From JAJEFO01 sp022819605 (GTDB taxonomy: Bacteria; Pseudomonadota; Alphaproteobacteria; Rhodobacterales; Rhodobacteraceae): a stretch of DNA of 64,000 nt. Each line of letters begins with the position of its first letter. Positions within the stretch are counted from its first letter, which is position 1. The notes beneath the pieces are model-generated. The model ran no database searches. It saw only the letters and a program-made list of their open reading frames with translations, and was not told the origin of the DNA. Location of the stretch: positions 1,364,001 through 1,428,000 of the forward strand of contig OZ244901.1 in assembly GCA_965221545.1 (NCBI GenBank), in the 5' to 3' direction. Of the stretch, positions 63,337-64,000 are shown piece after piece. A program made the position numbers and the translations under genes.

Positions 63337-64000
63337 ATGACCGAATTGAAGGTGACCCCCCTGACCCGGAATTTCGGTGTTGAAGTCTCCGGATTGCCGT
63401 TGGCCGACGTCGTTCCCTCGGTACGGTTCGAGGAGTTGCGGGCATTGTTCGAGGAGCATTCCGCGCTCCTGTTCCGCGCCCAGGACTTCGACGACGCTGC
63501 GCATCTGGAACTGGCCCGCGCGTTTGGTCCGATCGAGGACCGCAAGGCCGACGAACGCAAGCCCGGCGAGGAGTTCACGATCCCCAAGGTGACCAACGTG
63601 CAGTCCGACAGTTCCCTCAAGGGTGACATGGATATGCACAGGCTGCATCTGGAATCGAATTTCCTTTGGCATGCCGACAGCACCTTCCTGCCGACACCGG
63701 CCTTGACCAACATACTCACCGCCCGCGTGGTGGCCTCGAATGGTGGCGAGACCGAGCTCGCCTCTACCCGGGCAGCCTGGATGGCCATGCCCGAAGAACT
63801 GCGCACCCGAATTCGAGACCGTGGCATCTGGCATCACTACTCCGTCTCGCGGGCGAAGATCTCCCCAGAACTGGCCAAGCATCCGATGTTCCACAAGTGG
63901 CCGGCAACCCGTTGGAGGGCCATCTGGACCAATCCGGTGAACGGTTGCGAAGCGCTTTACATTGCGTCCCACGCCTATAGGGTTGACGGGTACGACGAGG
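63337..64000 (+). CDS. TauD/TfdA-family Fe(II)/2-oxoglutarate dioxygenase (partial)
   Basis: 221 codons are present; the gene runs off the right edge. The facial-triad motif HxD occurs as WHADSTF (His112, Asp114); the second His and the 2-oxoglutarate Arg should lie beyond the window. GVEVSGLPLADV and ETELASTRAAW are typical of the TauD/TfdA group. It would hydroxylate the pathway substrate, leading to loss of a side group. ATG at 63337, 10 bp after the oxidase gene. Confidence 0.88.
   Translation, partial: MTELKVTPLTRNFGVEVSGLPLADVVPSVRFEELRALFEEHSALLFRAQDFDDAAHLELARAFGPIEDRKADERKPGEEFTIPKVTNVQSDSSLKGDMDMHRLHLESNFLWHADSTFLPTPALTNILTARVVASNGGETELASTRAAWMAMPEELRTRIRDRGIWHHYSVSRAKISPELAKHPMFHKWPATRWRAIWTNPVNGCEALYIASHAYRVDGYDE

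Noticed and set aside
1..64000. CRISPR arrays, rRNA genes, prophage structural genes
   Set aside because: No regularly spaced repeats, no rRNA-like stretches and no phage head or tail families were seen.

Overview
The window looks like a chromosomal segment of a GC-rich alphaproteobacterium of the Rhodobacterales (Roseobacter/Paracoccaceae type). The main evidence is the first 6.6 kb, with a gene order typical of that group: murA, a DUF2948 gene, hisD, an UPF0262 gene, a low-molecular-weight phosphatase, infA, maf, a short ribonuclease E/G and yacG. These genes are compact, on the + strand and mostly overlapping. The rest of the window, rich in transporters, SDR enzymes and catabolic operons, fits an organism that scavenges small organic nitrogen, sulfur and phosphorus compounds.

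From about 6.6 kb to the end the character changes to accessory DNA: catabolic and transport operons separated by decayed genes and IS remnants. In order: an IS110-like transposase remnant; a phenol/3-hydroxybenzoate-type flavin monooxygenase; tRNA-Phe(GAA); remnants of an IS3 transposase, an alpha/beta hydrolase and a Na/Pi cotransporter; a LacI-controlled six-gene ABC-transporter/phosphodiesterase operon on the - strand (10.5-16.1 kb); an isochorismatase-like hydrolase with a DMT exporter; a frameshifted ornithine cyclodeaminase running into an integrase fragment; a class III PLP enzyme with an overlapping small-molecule kinase (19.8-22.0 kb); a divergent pair of an HNH endonuclease and a GSU2403-type nucleotidyltransferase; an intact DDE transposase; an IS5 remnant; and another DMT exporter.

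The middle (28-44.5 kb) holds hyuAB-type genes with a LysR regulator, a divergent TRAP transporter (DctP-DctQ-DctM) with a small trailing gene, a - strand run of DMT exporter, GST and three SDR dehydrogenases, and a divergent aldehyde dehydrogenase and S1P-lyase-like PLP decarboxylase. At 44.7 kb a 3' piece of the 23-24 kb nucleotidyltransferase gene recurs just upstream of a sulfite-dehydrogenase pair (SoxC/SorA-like molybdoenzyme plus dihaem cytochrome c), which indicates a segmental duplication.

The last third has two well-organised catabolic operons. One (47.7-56.6 kb) combines a PuuB-like amine oxidase, a polyamine-type ABC transporter (potD/A/B/C-like), a GcvT/DmdA-like folate-dependent methyltransferase, a VOC protein and an acyl-CoA ligase. 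The other (59.2 kb to the end) is a chain of a class I glutamine amidotransferase, creatininase, cytosine-deaminase-like amidohydrolase, FAD-linked oxidase and TauD/TfdA dioxygenase, with a divergent RidA gene. I cannot name the substrate of either; both are good candidates for uncharacterised degradation pathways. Three solute-binding-protein genes are each followed by a GC-rich hairpin before their permease or ATPase genes. No CRISPR array, rRNA or prophage was seen.
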